Positions 1 to 10,236 of a DNA stretch of 58,145 bases are shown piece by piece. Source of the DNA: Roseospira navarrensis (GTDB lineage Bacteria > Pseudomonadota > Alphaproteobacteria > Rhodospirillales > Rhodospirillaceae). Below the pieces are notes generated by a model. It was not told the DNA's origin and searched no databases. It was given only the letters and a program-made list of their open reading frames with translations. Positions within the stretch are counted from its first letter, which is position 1; the number at the start of each line of letters is the position of its first letter. The translations under genes were made by a program, and so were the position numbers. The DNA lies in NCBI RefSeq assembly GCF_009601025.1, contig NZ_WIVE01000023.1, positions 1-58,145 on the forward strand, given 5' to 3'.

Positions 1-2
1 GC

Positions 3-191
<189 letters not shown>

Positions 192-194
192 GTT

Positions 195-257
195 GATGAC
201 ATCCTATAATTTTAGTGTGTCATCCCGAGTGAGCGAAGCGAGACGAGGGATCTCGAG
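195..257 (+). repeat. Dispersed palindromic repeat, copy A (at the IS110 end)
   Basis: This stretch holds TGTCATCCCGAG (218-229), then GAGCGAAGCGAG and AGGGATCTCGAG. The reverse complement of 19358-19423 matches across the core and also across the upstream GATGACATCCT (195-205) and the AT-rich spacer between them. The match stops at about 195, close to the transposase stop. This is what insertion of the IS inside a repeat pair would leave. Related copies lie at 2061, 19356, 19412 and 23591. Confidence 0.75.
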
Positions 258-406
258 AGGCCTGCTCAGGCGGCGCGGAACAGGCCGTCATGGTAACCTG
301 AACCCGTTGCCCTGCTTCGGGCGCCGGCGTCCTTGCGCGGGCGGGCGCCGGCTGTATATGAAGGGCCGCACCCTCGTTCCCGCTGAGCAAAGACCGGAGC
401 CCCGGC

Positions 407-1543
407 ATGACCCGCCGCATCGTCTGCACCTATCACGTCACCGCCGACGCCGACACCATCGAGTCCCGCGCCCAGGGCATCGCCGTCGAGCAGTCGGTGG
501 AAATGCCGCTGCCCGCCATCACCGACCCGCGCGTAATGGACGAGATCGTGGGCCAGGTGCAGGACATCGAGGAGATGTCGCCCGGCCTGTACCGGGTCAC
601 CATCGGTCTCGCGGCCGAGACCGTCGGTGACGACGCCGGCCAGCTCATCAACATGATCTACGGCAACACCTCGATCCAGCCGGACACCGTGCTGGCGGAT
701 GCCGCGTTTCCGCCGGAGATCCTGGAGACGTTCGGCGGCCCCCGCCACGGCATCGCCGGGCTGCGCGCCCGCGTCAACGCGCCCGACCGCGCCCTGACCT
801 GCTCGGCGCTGAAGCCGCAGGGCCTGCCGGTGCCGGGGCTGGCCGATCTGGCCTATCGCTTCGCGCTGGGCGGTCTGGACTTCATCAAGGACGATCACGG
901 CCTCGCCAACCAGCGCTATGCGCCCTATGCCGAGCGGATGCCCGCCGTCGCCGCCGCCGTGCGCAAGGCGCGCGAGGAGACCGGCGGCTACACCCGCTAC
1001 ATCCCCAGCCTGACCGGCGGCCTCGACCAGTTGCGCGATCAGGCCCGCATCGCCCGCGACGAGGGCCTGGACTGCCTGATGATTCAGCCGATGATCTGCG
1101 GGTTCCCGGCCATGCAGACGCTGGTGCGCGAGAACCCGGACATGGCGTTCTTCACGCACCCGACCATGACGGGCGCATCCCGCATCGATCCCCGCTTCCT
1201 GCACGGCACGCTGTTCCGCCTGCTGGGCGGGGACGCGCTGGTCTACACCAACCATGGCGGTCGCTTCGCCTTCACGCGCGAGCTGTGCATGGAGCTTGGG
1301 CAGCGCGCCACCCGCCCGTGGGACGGCCTGAAGCCGGCCATGCCGGTGCCGGCCGGCGGCATGACCCTGGACCGGGTGCCGGAGATGATCGCGTGCTACG
1401 GGCGCGATGTCATGCTGTTGATCGGCGGCGGCCTGCTGCTGGCCAAGGACACGCTGGTCGAGGAGACCCGCGCGTTCCAGGACCATGTGGCGGCGCTCAG
1501 CACCCAGGCCCCGGCCGCCTCCGCTGCCGCCGTCGCCGAATAG
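407..1543 (+). CDS. RubisCO-like protein (form IV), probable 5-methylthioribulose-1-phosphate isomerase
   Basis: This 378-residue protein has the RubisCO large-subunit fold signature but is a form IV (RubisCO-like) protein. Visible markers are the loop with Lys136 (SALKPQ), the segment GGLDFIKDDHG with Lys161 where true RubisCO has its carbamylated lysine, and glycine-rich phosphate-binding loops AGGMT (317-320) and LLIGGGLLL near 338-345. The final Glu of the RubisCO KDDE motif is His here, so CO2 fixation is unlikely. In Rhodospirillum rubrum such a protein converts 5-methylthioribulose-1-phosphate to methylthio-xylulose/ribulose 5-phosphate in methylthioadenosine salvage. The next gene, 15 bases downstream, is a cupin, the known partner, which supports this role. 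The start is taken at ATG 407 after a weak CCGGAG site. Confidence 0.88.
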   Translation: MTRRIVCTYHVTADADTIESRAQGIAVEQSVEMPLPAITDPRVMDEIVGQVQDIEEMSPGLYRVTIGLAAETVGDDAGQLINMIYGNTSIQPDTVLADAAFPPEILETFGGPRHGIAGLRARVNAPDRALTCSALKPQGLPVPGLADLAYRFALGGLDFIKDDHGLANQRYAPYAERMPAVAAAVRKAREETGGYTRYIPSLTGGLDQLRDQARIARDEGLDCLMIQPMICGFPAMQTLVRENPDMAFFTHPTMTGASRIDPRFLHGTLFRLLGGDALVYTNHGGRFAFTRELCMELGQRATRPWDGLKPAMPVPAGGMTLDRVPEMIACYGRDVMLLIGGGLLLAKDTLVEETRAFQDHVAALSTQAPAASAAAVAE

Positions 1544-1558
1544 GGAAGGGTCCGACCC

Positions 1559-2038
1559 ATGCGAGACGACACGCCCCGCGCGCCGACGCCACACGTGCGC
1601 CGCCAGACCGCGCCCCAGCGGTGGGAGGCGGTGGACCTCATGGCCTACAAGGAGGAGGGCGAAGCCCCCTTCAAGGCCGTCTCCCGGCAGATCCTGTTCT
1701 CCGAACCCTGGCTGGCCGGCGAGTTACGCTATTTCGAGGTCGCCCCCGGCGGGCATACGACCCTGGAGCGGCACGAGCACGCCCACGGCGTCATGATCCT
1801 GACCGGCGCCGCCCTGTGCCTCGTGGGCGAGGAGGTTCGGCGCGTCGAGGCCATGGATCTGGTCTCCATCCCGCCCATGACCTGGCACCAGTTCCGCACC
1901 GAGGGCGACGCGCCCATGGGCTTCCTGTGCATGGTCAACGCCGAGCGCGACCGCCCCCAGTTGCCCACCGACGCCGACATGGACGGCCTGCGCGCCCTGC
2001 CCCGGGTCGCGGCGTTCCTGGACGGGCGGAGCGCGTAG
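1559..2038 (+). CDS. Cupin-domain protein, probable methylthioxylulose-5-phosphate sulfurylase
   Basis: This small cupin has 159 residues. The first cupin motif is clear: GGHTTLERHEHAHG with metal ligands His72, His74 and probably His76. The second motif carries His110 (PPMTWHQF). It follows the RubisCO-like gene with a 15-base gap and a GGGAAGGG-type ribosome site, so the two are co-transcribed. In R. rubrum the equivalent cupin uses glutathione to release methanethiol from 1-methylthioxylulose 5-phosphate, giving deoxyxylulose 5-phosphate for isoprenoid synthesis (MTA-isoprenoid shunt). The function here rests on that conserved pairing and the metal ligands. A generic metal-binding cupin remains possible if the pairing is misleading. 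An internal ATG at codon 28 is a less likely start. Confidence 0.8.
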   Translation: MRDDTPRAPTPHVRRQTAPQRWEAVDLMAYKEEGEAPFKAVSRQILFSEPWLAGELRYFEVAPGGHTTLERHEHAHGVMILTGAALCLVGEEVRRVEAMDLVSIPPMTWHQFRTEGDAPMGFLCMVNAERDRPQLPTDADMDGLRALPRVAAFLDGRSA

Positions 2039-2060
2039 GGCGGAGGCGACCCATTGTTCT

Positions 2061-2103
2061 TGTCATCCCGAGCCGCCAACGGCGGCGAGGGATCTCGGGA
2101 GGC
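2061..2103 (+). repeat. Dispersed palindromic repeat, copy B
   Basis: TGTCATCCCGAG is followed by GCCGCC-AAC-GGCGGC, a perfect 6-bp inner stem, and then GAGGGATCTCGGGAGG. The outer arms CCCGAG and CTCGGG also pair. The flanks match copy A but the inner stem sequence is entirely different. Confidence 0.75.
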
Positions 2104-2176
2104 AGAGAGACACCGCCACGGCAGCACGCCCGTGCCCGAGATGCTGTATGTCCCGGTGGTCGGCGCGGATCAGACT

Positions 2177-2280
2177 CCCTCCCCTGGATAGGGGAGGGTC
2201 GGGGTGGGGTTGACGCGGAAGCCGCCACGCGTGCGCATATCACCGCGCCCCCCCTCCCAACCTCCCCCCGGCGGGGGGAG
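2177..2280. repeat. GC-rich palindromes of the CCCTCCCC/GGGGAGGG type
   Basis: Two hairpins lie in the 376-base gap between the cupin and glcG. At 2177-2198, CCCTCCCCT and AGGGGAGGG pair around GGAT; at 2262-2280, CTCCCCCC pairs with GGGGGGAG. Between them runs GGGTCGGGGTGGGG. A related array sits near 35585. They are intergenic repeats and may also end transcription from either side, although no T-run follows. Confidence 0.6.
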
Positions 2281-2369
2281 GAGAGCAGGCTTATGGTGCT
2301 GAAAGGGGCTCGCGTAGGGTGGAGTCGTTTCGCCACGCGGGGCAATCCGCCAGCCACGGCCCCGCCTCC

Positions 2370-2403
2370 GGCGGGTTGCGCCTTCAGCGCGAACCCGCCC
2401 TAC
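2370..2403. repeat. Palindromic GGCGGGTT...AACCCGCC intergenic repeat
   Basis: GGCGGGTTGCGCC and GGCGCAACCCGCC-type arms (here TTCAGCGCGAACCCGCC) form an imperfect palindrome just after the stop of glcG on the minus strand. It resembles a GTAGGGCGGGTT-type repeat common in many proteobacterial genomes. It could form the 3' hairpin of the glcB-glcG transcript. Confidence 0.5.
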
Positions 2404-2414
2404 GGGGTCGTGCC

Positions 2415-2870
2415 CTACGCGGGATCGCCCGTGTCGGCCACCAGTCCCGCCGCCTGGATGGCGTGGACGGCGCAGATCTCGTCGTTGTCCGACAGGTCGC
2501 CGGTGACGCCGACCGCGCCCAGGATGCGGCCCTCGGCCGATTTCACCAGCACGCCGCCCGGCACGGGCACGGCCAGACCGCCGGCCAGATCGGACAGCGC
2601 GTTCATGAACCCGGGCATCTTCTGCGAGCGGCGCGCCAGTTCGCGGCCGCCCATGCCCAGGGAGAGAGCGCCGAAGGCCTTGCCCATGGCGATCTCCGGC
2701 CGCAGCACGCTGGAGCCGTCGGCGCGCTTCAGCACCTTCAGGCGGCCGCCATCGTCCAGCACCGCGACGGTCAGCGGCTGGAAGCCCTCGGCGCGGCCCT
2801 TCTCCAGGGTGGCATCGGCGATGGCGTCGGCCACCGACAGGGACAGGGCGTGTTCAAACATGGAGATCAT
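2415..2870 (-). CDS. glcG: GlcG/HbpS-family protein
   Basis: This 151-residue single-domain protein belongs to the GlcG/HbpS family (DUF336-like fold). Characteristic features are the N-terminal helix ALSLSVADAIADA, the strand TVAVLDDGGRLKVLKRADG, the central AMGKAFGALSLG, and the C-terminal GAVGVTGDLSDNDEICAVHAI. It lies 12 bases after the malate synthase G stop on the same strand, repeating the glcB-glcG order of glycolate/glyoxylate operons. Some family members bind haem or sense oxidative stress, but the role in glycolate metabolism is not established. No signal peptide is present, so it is probably cytoplasmic. The family assignment is firm; the function is not. Confidence 0.82.
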   Translation of the reverse strand: MISMFEHALSLSVADAIADATLEKGRAEGFQPLTVAVLDDGGRLKVLKRADGSSVLRPEIAMGKAFGALSLGMGGRELARRSQKMPGFMNALSDLAGGLAVPVPGGVLVKSAEGRILGAVGVTGDLSDNDEICAVHAIQAAGLVADTGDPA

Positions 2871-2882
2871 CCTCTTGGTTGC

Positions 2883-5075
2883 TCAGACGGTCGAGGCGGC
2901 ATAGCGGGCCTTGGCCTCGCGGCGGCGGCGGTGCAGGACGGGTTCGGTATAGCCGCTGGGCTGGCGGGTGCCCTCGAATACCAGATCGCAGGCGGCCTGG
3001 AACGCCACGCTGCCGTCGAAGTCCTCGGCCATCGGGCGGTAGTCCGGATCGCCCGCGTTCTGGCGGTCCACCACGGCGGCCATGCGGCGCATGACCTCCA
3101 TGACCTGATCGTGCGAACACACCCCGTGGTGCAGCCAGTTGGCGATGTGCTGGCTGGAGATGCGCAGGGTCGCGCGGTCCTCCATCAGGCCGATGTCGTT
3201 GATGTCCGGCACCTTGGAACAGCCGATGCCCTGGTCGATCCAGCGCACCACATAGCCCAGGATGCCCTGGCAGTTGTTCTCCAGCTCCTGGCGGATTTCC
3301 GCCTCCGACCAGTTCACGCCACCCGCCAGGGGGATCGTCAGGATGTCGTCCAAGGGGGCGCGCGGCCGCGTGGACACCTCGGCCTGACGCGCCATCACAT
3401 CCACGGCGTGATAATGCAGCGCGTGCAGCGTGGCGGCGGTGGGCGACGGCACCCAGGCGGTGTTCGCGCCCGCCATGGGGTGGCCGATCTTGGCCGCCAG
3501 CATGTCGCCCATGCGGTCCGGCATGGCCCACATGCCCTTGCCAATCTGGGCGCGGCCGGGCAGGCCCAGGGCAAGGCCCACATCCACGTTGCGGTCCTCG
3601 TAGGCCTGGATCCAGGCCGTCGCCTTCATGTCCGCCTTGCGGATCATGGGGCCCGCCTCCATCGACGTATGGATTTCATCGCCGGTGCGGTCCAGGAAGC
3701 CGGTGTTGATGAACACCACGCGCGCCCGCGCCGCCGCGATGCAGGCCGGCAGGTTCACGGTGGTCCGCCGCTCCTCGTCCATGATGCCCATCTTCAGGGT
3801 GTTGCGCTCCAGGCCCAGCGCCTCCTCGACGCGGGCGAACAGGGTGTCGGCGAAGGCGACCTCGTCCGGGCCATGCATCTTCGGCTTGACGATGTAGACC
3901 GAGCCCATGCGGCTGTTGCACACCGTGCCCGTGCGCTTCAGGTCGTGCAGCGCGATCAGGCTGGTGAACAGGGCATCCAGGATGCCTTCCGGCGCCTCCG
4001 ACCCATCCGGCAACAGCACCGCGTCGCTGGTCATCAGGTGGCCCACGTTGCGCACCAGCATGAGCGCGCGGCCGGGCAGCGTGATCTCGCCCGACCCGTC
4101 GGCGCGGGTGAACACCCGGTCCGGGTTCAGGCGGCGCTCCAGGGTCTGCCCCCCCTTTTGGAACGAGGCCGAGAGCGTGCCCGTCATCAGCCCCAGCCAG
4201 TTGCGGTAGGCGGCCACCTTGTCCTCGGCGTCCACGGCGGCGATGCTGTCCTCGCAGTCCTGAATGGTGGTGACGGCGGATTCCAGGATCACGTCGGCCA
4301 CGCCGGCGGCATCGGTGGACCCGATGGGGTGGCTGCGGTCCAGCACGATCTCGATGTGCAGGCCGTGCCGGCGCAGGAGGACACTGCCGGGCGCGGCCGC
4401 ATCGCCGGTGTAGCCGACCAGGGCATCCGGGTCCGCACACCCGGTCGTGGCGCCGTCCGCCAGGGTCACGGCCAGCGCGCCGTCCCGGACGGCATAGGCG
4501 GTGGCGTCGGCATGGGAGCCCCGGGCCAGCGGCACCGCCGCGTCCAGGCGGCGGCGGGCTTCGGCGATCACCGCCGCGCCGCGCACGGGATCGTACCCGC
4601 CGCCCGAGGCCGCCGGTGCCTCGGGCAGCGCGTCGGTGCCGTAGAGCGCGTCGTACAGGCTGCCCCAGCGGGCGTTGGCGGCGTTCAGGGCGAAGCGCGC
4701 GTTCATCACCGGCACCACGAGCTGAGGCCCGGCCACATGGGCGATTTCCGGGTCCACGTGCTCTGTGGTCACCCGGGCGTCCTCCGGCTTCGGATCCGGC
4801 TTCAGGTATCCGATCTCCTTCAGGAACGCCCTGTACGCCGTCGCGTCGTGCGGCCGGCCGGCCCGGTCCCGGTGCCAGTCGTCGATGCGCGTTTGCAGGC
4901 GCGCGCGCTCCTCCAGCAGGGCGCGGTTGCGCGGCGTCAGGTCCTCCAGGATGCGGGCCAGCGATGTCCACAGGTGGTCCGCGTCCAGGCCGAGCCCGGG
5001 CAGCACCTCCTCCGTCACGAAGCGGTCCAGCACCTTCGCGACGCGCAGGTCCCCCCTGTTCACATAGGCCGACAT
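2883..5075 (-). CDS. glcB: Malate synthase G
   Basis: The 730-residue product matches the usual length of about 720-730 for isoform G and condenses glyoxylate with acetyl-CoA to give malate and CoA. Landmarks include [14 protein letters not shown] (substrate arginine region), [19 protein letters not shown] (acidic magnesium-binding residues), [12 protein letters not shown], and [20 protein letters not shown], which carries the catalytic aspartate. A strong AAAGGAGGT ribosome site lies five bases before ATG 5075. It is the first gene of a two-gene unit with glcG and is divergent from the photolyase across 194 bases. No isocitrate lyase or glycolate oxidase gene is in view, so the glyoxylate source is not shown here. 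Confidence 0.95.
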   Translation of the reverse strand: MSAYVNRGDLRVAKVLDRFVTEEVLPGLGLDADHLWTSLARILEDLTPRNRALLEERARLQTRIDDWHRDRAGRPHDATAYRAFLKEIGYLKPDPKPEDARVTTEHVDPEIAHVAGPQLVVPVMNARFALNAANARWGSLYDALYGTDALPEAPAASGGGYDPVRGAAVIAEARRRLDAAVPLARGSHADATAYAVRDGALAVTLADGATTGCADPDALVGYTGDAAAPGSVLLRRHGLHIEIVLDRSHPIGSTDAAGVADVILESAVTTIQDCEDSIAAVDAEDKVAAYRNWLGLMTGTLSASFQKGGQTLERRLNPDRVFTRADGSGEITLPGRALMLVRNVGHLMTSDAVLLPDGSEAPEGILDALFTSLIALHDLKRTGTVCNSRMGSVYIVKPKMHGPDEVAFADTLFARVEEALGLERNTLKMGIMDEERRTTVNLPACIAAARARVVFINTGFLDRTGDEIHTSMEAGPMIRKADMKATAWIQAYEDRNVDVGLALGLPGRAQIGKGMWAMPDRMGDMLAAKIGHPMAGANTAWVPSPTAATLHALHYHAVDVMARQAEVSTRPRAPLDDILTIPLAGGVNWSEAEIRQELENNCQGILGYVVRWIDQGIGCSKVPDINDIGLMEDRATLRISSQHIANWLHHGVCSHDQVMEVMRRMAAVVDRQNAGDPDYRPMAEDFDGSVAFQAACDLVFEGTRQPSGYTEPVLHRRRREAKARYAASTV

Positions 5076-5269
5076 GGGCCACCTCCTTTACGGGTTGTTT
5101 GGGTGTTCGCGCCGCGCGGTCGCGGCTGGCCCGACATATGGGACCGCCCATGCGCTGCGAACGGGCGTTTTCGCATGGTGGAAACCGCTTGCGTTTTTGG
5201 GGGCGAGTATGGCCTTCACGATCCAGGTGCTGCTGCGCGCCGTATTGTCCTGGTTTGCTCCCCGAAGTG

Positions 5270-6733
5270 ATGGACCCTCTCATGCCCGCGCCCGTGCTGC
5301 TCTGGTTCCGCCGTGATCTGCGGCTATCCGATCACCCTGCCCTGTCCGCCGCCGTCGCCACCGGGCGCCCGGTGGTGCCGGTGTACATCCTGGACGGCGA
5401 GGCGCCCGACGCCCGCCCCCTGGGCGGGGCGGCCCGGTGGTGGCTGCACGGTTCGCTGGGTGCGCTGGCCCGCGACCTGGAGGCCCTGGGGTCCCGTCTC
5501 GTCCTGCGGCGGGGGCCGGTCACGGCGGTGCTGGCGGACGTGGCCCGGGAGACCGGGGCCGACACGGTGCTCTGGACGCGCATGGCGGGCACGGACGAAA
5601 CCGCCCTGGCCGATGCGCTGAAGGCTCAGGGCCTGACCCCGCGCCGGTTCGGCGGCGCGCTGTTGTACGAGCCGGAAACCGTCGTCAACCGTCAGGGCCA
5701 GCCGTTCCGGGTGTTCACGCCGTTCTGGAAGCACCTTCAGACGCTGGACCCGCCGCCGCGCCCTCAGCCCGCGCCCGACCACCTCCCGGCCCACGACGCC
5801 TGGCCGGAGAGCGATGCGCTCGGCGACTGGGGCCTGCTGCCCACGCGGCCGGACTGGGCCGGCGGCCTGCGCGCCACCTGGGTGCCGGGCGAAGAGGCGG
5901 GCCGCGCCGTGCTGGAGGGCTTCCTGGACGGCCCGGCTTCTGGCTACGCCGAGGGCCGCAACGCGCTGGGTCGGGACGCCACCTCCGGTCTGTCGCCCTA
6001 CCTGCGCTTCGGCGAGGTGGGGCCGCGCACCATCTGGCATGCCGTGCGCGACCGGCCGCACGATCCCGGCGCGGAGTCCTTTCTGCGCGAGGTGGGCTGG
6101 CGCGAGTTCTGCCACCACCTGCTTCACCAGCACCCGGCCATGCACGAGGTGCCGTTGCAGGGCGCGTTCGCGCAGTTCCCCTGGCGGGACGATCCGGAGG
6201 GCCTGCGCGCCTGGGAACAGGGCCGCACCGGCTATCCCGTCGTGGATGCCGCCCTGCGCCAGCTCTGGCACACCGGCTGGATGCACAACCGGGCGCGCAT
6301 GATCGTGGGCTCGTTCCTGGTCAAGGATCTGCTGGTCGACTGGCGCGCCGGCGAGCGCTGGTTCTGGGACACGCTGGTGGATGCCTGCCCGGCCAACAAT
6401 CCGTGCTCATGGCAGTGGGTCGCCGGCTGCGGGGCCGATGCCGCGCCCTATTTCCGGGTGTTCAATCCGGTGCTTCAGGGGGAGAAGTTCGACGCCGACG
6501 GCCGCTACGTCCGGCGCTGGGTGCCGGAACTGGCCGGCCTGCCGGACCGCGTGCTGCACAAGCCGTGGGAGGCCTCCGGCGCGGTCCTGCGCGCGGCCGG
6601 CGTGCGCCTGGGCGAGACCTATCCCGCGCCCATCGTGGACCACAAGGCGGCCCGCACGCGCGCGCTGGCGGCGCTGGAGACCATCAAGGGACAAGGCGGA
6701 TCGGCCCGGAACGACGACGGGGGCCGGGCATGA
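5270..6733 (+). CDS. phrB: Deoxyribodipyrimidine photolyase (cryptochrome/photolyase family)
   Basis: This is a class I photolyase of about 487 residues that uses blue light and FAD to repair cyclobutane pyrimidine dimers. The N-terminus has the alpha/beta antenna-domain start VLLWFRRDLRLSDH. The C-terminal FAD domain shows FLREVGWREF, GYPVVDAALRQLWHTGWMHNRARM, and the run from DACPANNPCSWQWVAGCGADAAPYFRVFNP to YVRRWVPEL, all hallmarks of the family. ATG 5270 and ATG 5282 are both in frame and neither has a good ribosome site; 5270 is listed. A much longer upstream frame exists but runs over glcB and is a shadow. It converges on sucD. Confidence 0.93.
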   Translation: MDPLMPAPVLLWFRRDLRLSDHPALSAAVATGRPVVPVYILDGEAPDARPLGGAARWWLHGSLGALARDLEALGSRLVLRRGPVTAVLADVARETGADTVLWTRMAGTDETALADALKAQGLTPRRFGGALLYEPETVVNRQGQPFRVFTPFWKHLQTLDPPPRPQPAPDHLPAHDAWPESDALGDWGLLPTRPDWAGGLRATWVPGEEAGRAVLEGFLDGPASGYAEGRNALGRDATSGLSPYLRFGEVGPRTIWHAVRDRPHDPGAESFLREVGWREFCHHLLHQHPAMHEVPLQGAFAQFPWRDDPEGLRAWEQGRTGYPVVDAALRQLWHTGWMHNRARMIVGSFLVKDLLVDWRAGERWFWDTLVDACPANNPCSWQWVAGCGADAAPYFRVFNPVLQGEKFDADGRYVRRWVPELAGLPDRVLHKPWEASGAVLRAAGVRLGETYPAPIVDHKAARTRALAALETIKGQGGSARNDDGGRA

Positions 6734-6782
6734 CGCCCGACCCCCGTTCGCGTATCCTGACAGCGACCCGCCTCGCACCTTA

Positions 6783-6852
6783 CCGCTTCCGACACGTCAT
6801 GACGTATCGGAAGCGGCGGAGGCCATGAAACGGACGAGTCCGTTTCATGGCC
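6783..6852. terminator. Two adjacent hairpins between convergent phrB and sucD
   Basis: 6783-6816 is a 34-base palindrome with one mismatch, centred on ACGTCATGACGT. 6821-6852 is a perfect inverted repeat of 15 bp (GGCCATGAAACGGAC and its complement) around a 2-base GA loop. They fill the gap between two converging genes, so a bidirectional terminator is the simplest reading. A clear T-run is missing on both strands. Confidence 0.6.
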
Positions 6853-6864
6853 GATAAACAAAAG

Positions 6865-7740
6865 TCAGCCCTTCATCGCCTTCAGCATGGTCTCGCCCAG
6901 GGCGGCCGGGCTGTCGGCAACCAGGATGCCGGCCGAGCGCATGGCCTCCATCTTGGCGTCCGCCGTACCCTTGCCGCCGCTGATGATGGCGCCGGCATGG
7001 CCCATGCGCTTGCCCGGAGGCGCGGTGCGGCCCGCGATGAAGCCCACCATCGGCTTCTTGACCTTGGACTTGGCGATGAACTCGGCGGCCTCTTCCTCGG
7101 CCGAGCCGCCAATCTCGCCGATCATGATCATGCCCTCGGTCTCGTCGTCGCCCAGGAACATGTCCAGGCAGTCGATGAAGTTGGTGCCGTTGACCGGGTC
7201 ACCGCCGATGCCGATGCAGGTGGTCTGGCCCAGGCCGGTGGCCGTGGTCTGCGCCACCGCCTCGTAGGTCAGCGTGCCGGAGCGCGAGACCACGCCGATC
7301 TTGCCGCGCTTGTGGATGTGGCCCGGCATGATGCCGATCTTGCACTCGTCCGGGGTGATGACGCCGGGGCAGTTGGGCCCGACCAGGCGGGTCTTCGAGT
7401 TCACCAGGGCGCGCTTGACCTTGACCATGTCCAGGACGGGAATGCCCTCGGTGATGCAGACCACCAGGTCAAGCTCGGCATCCACGGCCTCCAGGATGGC
7501 ATCGGCGGCGAACGGCGGCGGCACGTAGATCACCGAGGCGTTGCAGTCCGTCTTGTCCTTGGCCTCGGCGACGGTGTCGAACACCGGCAGGTCCAGGTGC
7601 TTGGTGCCGCCCTTGCCCGGGGTCACGCCGCCGACCATCTTGGTCCCGTAGGCGACGGCCTGTTCCGAGTGGAAGGTCCCCTGGCTGCCGGTGAAGCCCT
7701 GGCAGATGACCTTGGTGTCCTTGTTGACGAGAACCGCCAT
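6865..7740 (-). CDS. sucD: Succinyl-CoA ligase (ADP-forming), alpha subunit
   Basis: The 291-residue alpha subunit of the TCA-cycle enzyme interconverts succinyl-CoA and succinate with substrate-level phosphorylation. It contains the CoA-binding N-terminus [18 protein letters not shown], the loop FAADAILEA, and [18 protein letters not shown], where the histidine is the one phosphorylated in catalysis. It ends the mdh-sucC-sucD unit. Its ATG overlaps the sucC stop in a TAATG junction, implying translational coupling for equal subunit supply. Confidence 0.97.
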   Translation of the reverse strand: MAVLVNKDTKVICQGFTGSQGTFHSEQAVAYGTKMVGGVTPGKGGTKHLDLPVFDTVAEAKDKTDCNASVIYVPPPFAADAILEAVDAELDLVVCITEGIPVLDMVKVKRALVNSKTRLVGPNCPGVITPDECKIGIMPGHIHKRGKIGVVSRSGTLTYEAVAQTTATGLGQTTCIGIGGDPVNGTNFIDCLDMFLGDDETEGMIMIGEIGGSAEEEAAEFIAKSKVKKPMVGFIAGRTAPPGKRMGHAGAIISGGKGTADAKMEAMRSAGILVADSPAALGETMLKAMKG

Positions 7741-8939
7741 TACTGCGCCTCCTTCACGGCCTTGACCACCTTGTCGGCGGCGTCTGCAAGGTTGTCGGCG
7801 GCGATGATCGGAAGCCCCGAGTCCGCCATGATTTTCTTGCCCAGTTCCACGTTGGTGCCCTCCAGGCGCACCACCAGGGGCACGTTGAGGCTGACCTCCT
7901 TGGCGGCCGCGATCACACCTTCGGCGATGACGTCACAGCGCATGATGCCGCCGAAGATGTTGATGAGGATGCCTTCCACGTTCGGGTCGGACAGGATGAT
8001 CTTGAACGCGGTGGTCACGCGCTCCTTGGTGGCGCCGCCGCCCACGTCGAGGAAGTTGGCCGGCTCGGCGCCGTACAGCTTGATGATGTCCATGGTCGCC
8101 ATGGCCAGGCCCGCGCCGTTGACCATGCACCCGATGGCGCCGTCCAGCTTGATGTAGTTGAGGTCGTGCTTCTGCGCCTCCAGCTCGGCCGGGTCTTCCT
8201 CGTCCTCGTCGCGCATCTCGGAGATGTCGGGCCGCCGGTACAGCGCGTTGGAATCGAAGTTCATCTTGGCGTCGAGCGGGATCACCTCGCCGTCGCCGGT
8301 GACCACCAGCGGGTTGATCTCCAGCATGGAGGCGTCGGTCTCCTGGAACGCCTTGTACAGCGCCATCAGCATCTTGGTCGCGCTCTTCACCTGAGCGCCC
8401 TCAAGGCCCAGCCCGAACGCCACCTTGCGGCAGTGGAACGGCATGATGCCGGTGGCCGGGTCGATGTCCTGCAGGATGATCTTCTCGGGGGTCTTGGCGG
8501 CGACCTCTTCGATCTCCACTCCGCCTTCGGTCGAGGCCATGATGGTCACGCGGCTGGTCGCGCGGTCCACCAGCATGGACAGGTACAGCTCGCGCTTGAT
8601 GTCGCAGCCGGCCTCGATATAGACGCGCTTGACCTGCTTGCCCTCGGGGCCGGACTGGTGCGTGACCAGCGTGTTGCCCAGCATCTGCGAGGCGTTCTCG
8701 CGCACCGCGTCCACCGACTTGACGACGCGCACGCCGCCCGCCTCGCCGGCCTCGGACTCCTTGAACTTGCCCTTGCCGCGGCCGCCGGCGTGGATCTGGC
8801 TCTTGACCACAAAGACCGGCCCTTCGAGGTTGCGCGCGACCTGCTCGGCCTCTTCAGGCGTGTAGGCCACGCCGCCCTTCAGCACCGGCACGCCGAATTT
8901 CGCCAGCACCTGCTTGGCCTGATACTCATGAATGTTCAT
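7740..8939 (-). CDS. sucC: Succinyl-CoA ligase (ADP-forming), beta subunit
   Basis: The 399-residue beta subunit carries the ATP-grasp nucleotide-binding domain: [19 protein letters not shown] at the N-terminus, [16 protein letters not shown] for ATP binding, and [24 protein letters not shown] for metal and substrate. The C-terminal CoA-ligase domain includes [14 protein letters not shown] and [16 protein letters not shown]. It lies 33 bases downstream of mdh and overlaps sucD. Length and motifs are ordinary for the family. Confidence 0.97.
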   Translation of the reverse strand: MNIHEYQAKQVLAKFGVPVLKGGVAYTPEEAEQVARNLEGPVFVVKSQIHAGGRGKGKFKESEAGEAGGVRVVKSVDAVRENASQMLGNTLVTHQSGPEGKQVKRVYIEAGCDIKRELYLSMLVDRATSRVTIMASTEGGVEIEEVAAKTPEKIILQDIDPATGIMPFHCRKVAFGLGLEGAQVKSATKMLMALYKAFQETDASMLEINPLVVTGDGEVIPLDAKMNFDSNALYRRPDISEMRDEDEEDPAELEAQKHDLNYIKLDGAIGCMVNGAGLAMATMDIIKLYGAEPANFLDVGGGATKERVTTAFKIILSDPNVEGILINIFGGIMRCDVIAEGVIAAAKEVSLNVPLVVRLEGTNVELGKKIMADSGLPIIAADNLADAADKVVKAVKEAQ

Positions 8940-8972
8940 GGGTGGATTCCCCGTTCCTGACCAAAAAGCCGA

Positions 8973-10154
<1,182 letters not shown>

Positions 10155-10236
10155 TCATTCGGACTTCACTTGTCGGACCCGCCCCGTCCCGGTTTGCTGA
10201 GCGGCCGACACCACCCCGACCAGGAGCGCGCCCGCC

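Noticed and set aside
407-1543. Functional RubisCO for carbon fixation
   Set aside because: The KDDE metal-binding motif is KDDH and other form I-III signatures are missing. The cupin neighbour points to the form IV salvage role.
4616-5269. N-terminal extension of the photolyase to 705 residues
   Set aside because: The extra part lies over glcB in another frame, is Arg/Pro/Gly-rich, and precedes the exact family N-terminus.
2319-5270. A 983-codon plus-strand frame opposite glcG and glcB
   Set aside because: It is a shadow of clearly identified minus-strand genes, with no motif and no ribosome site.
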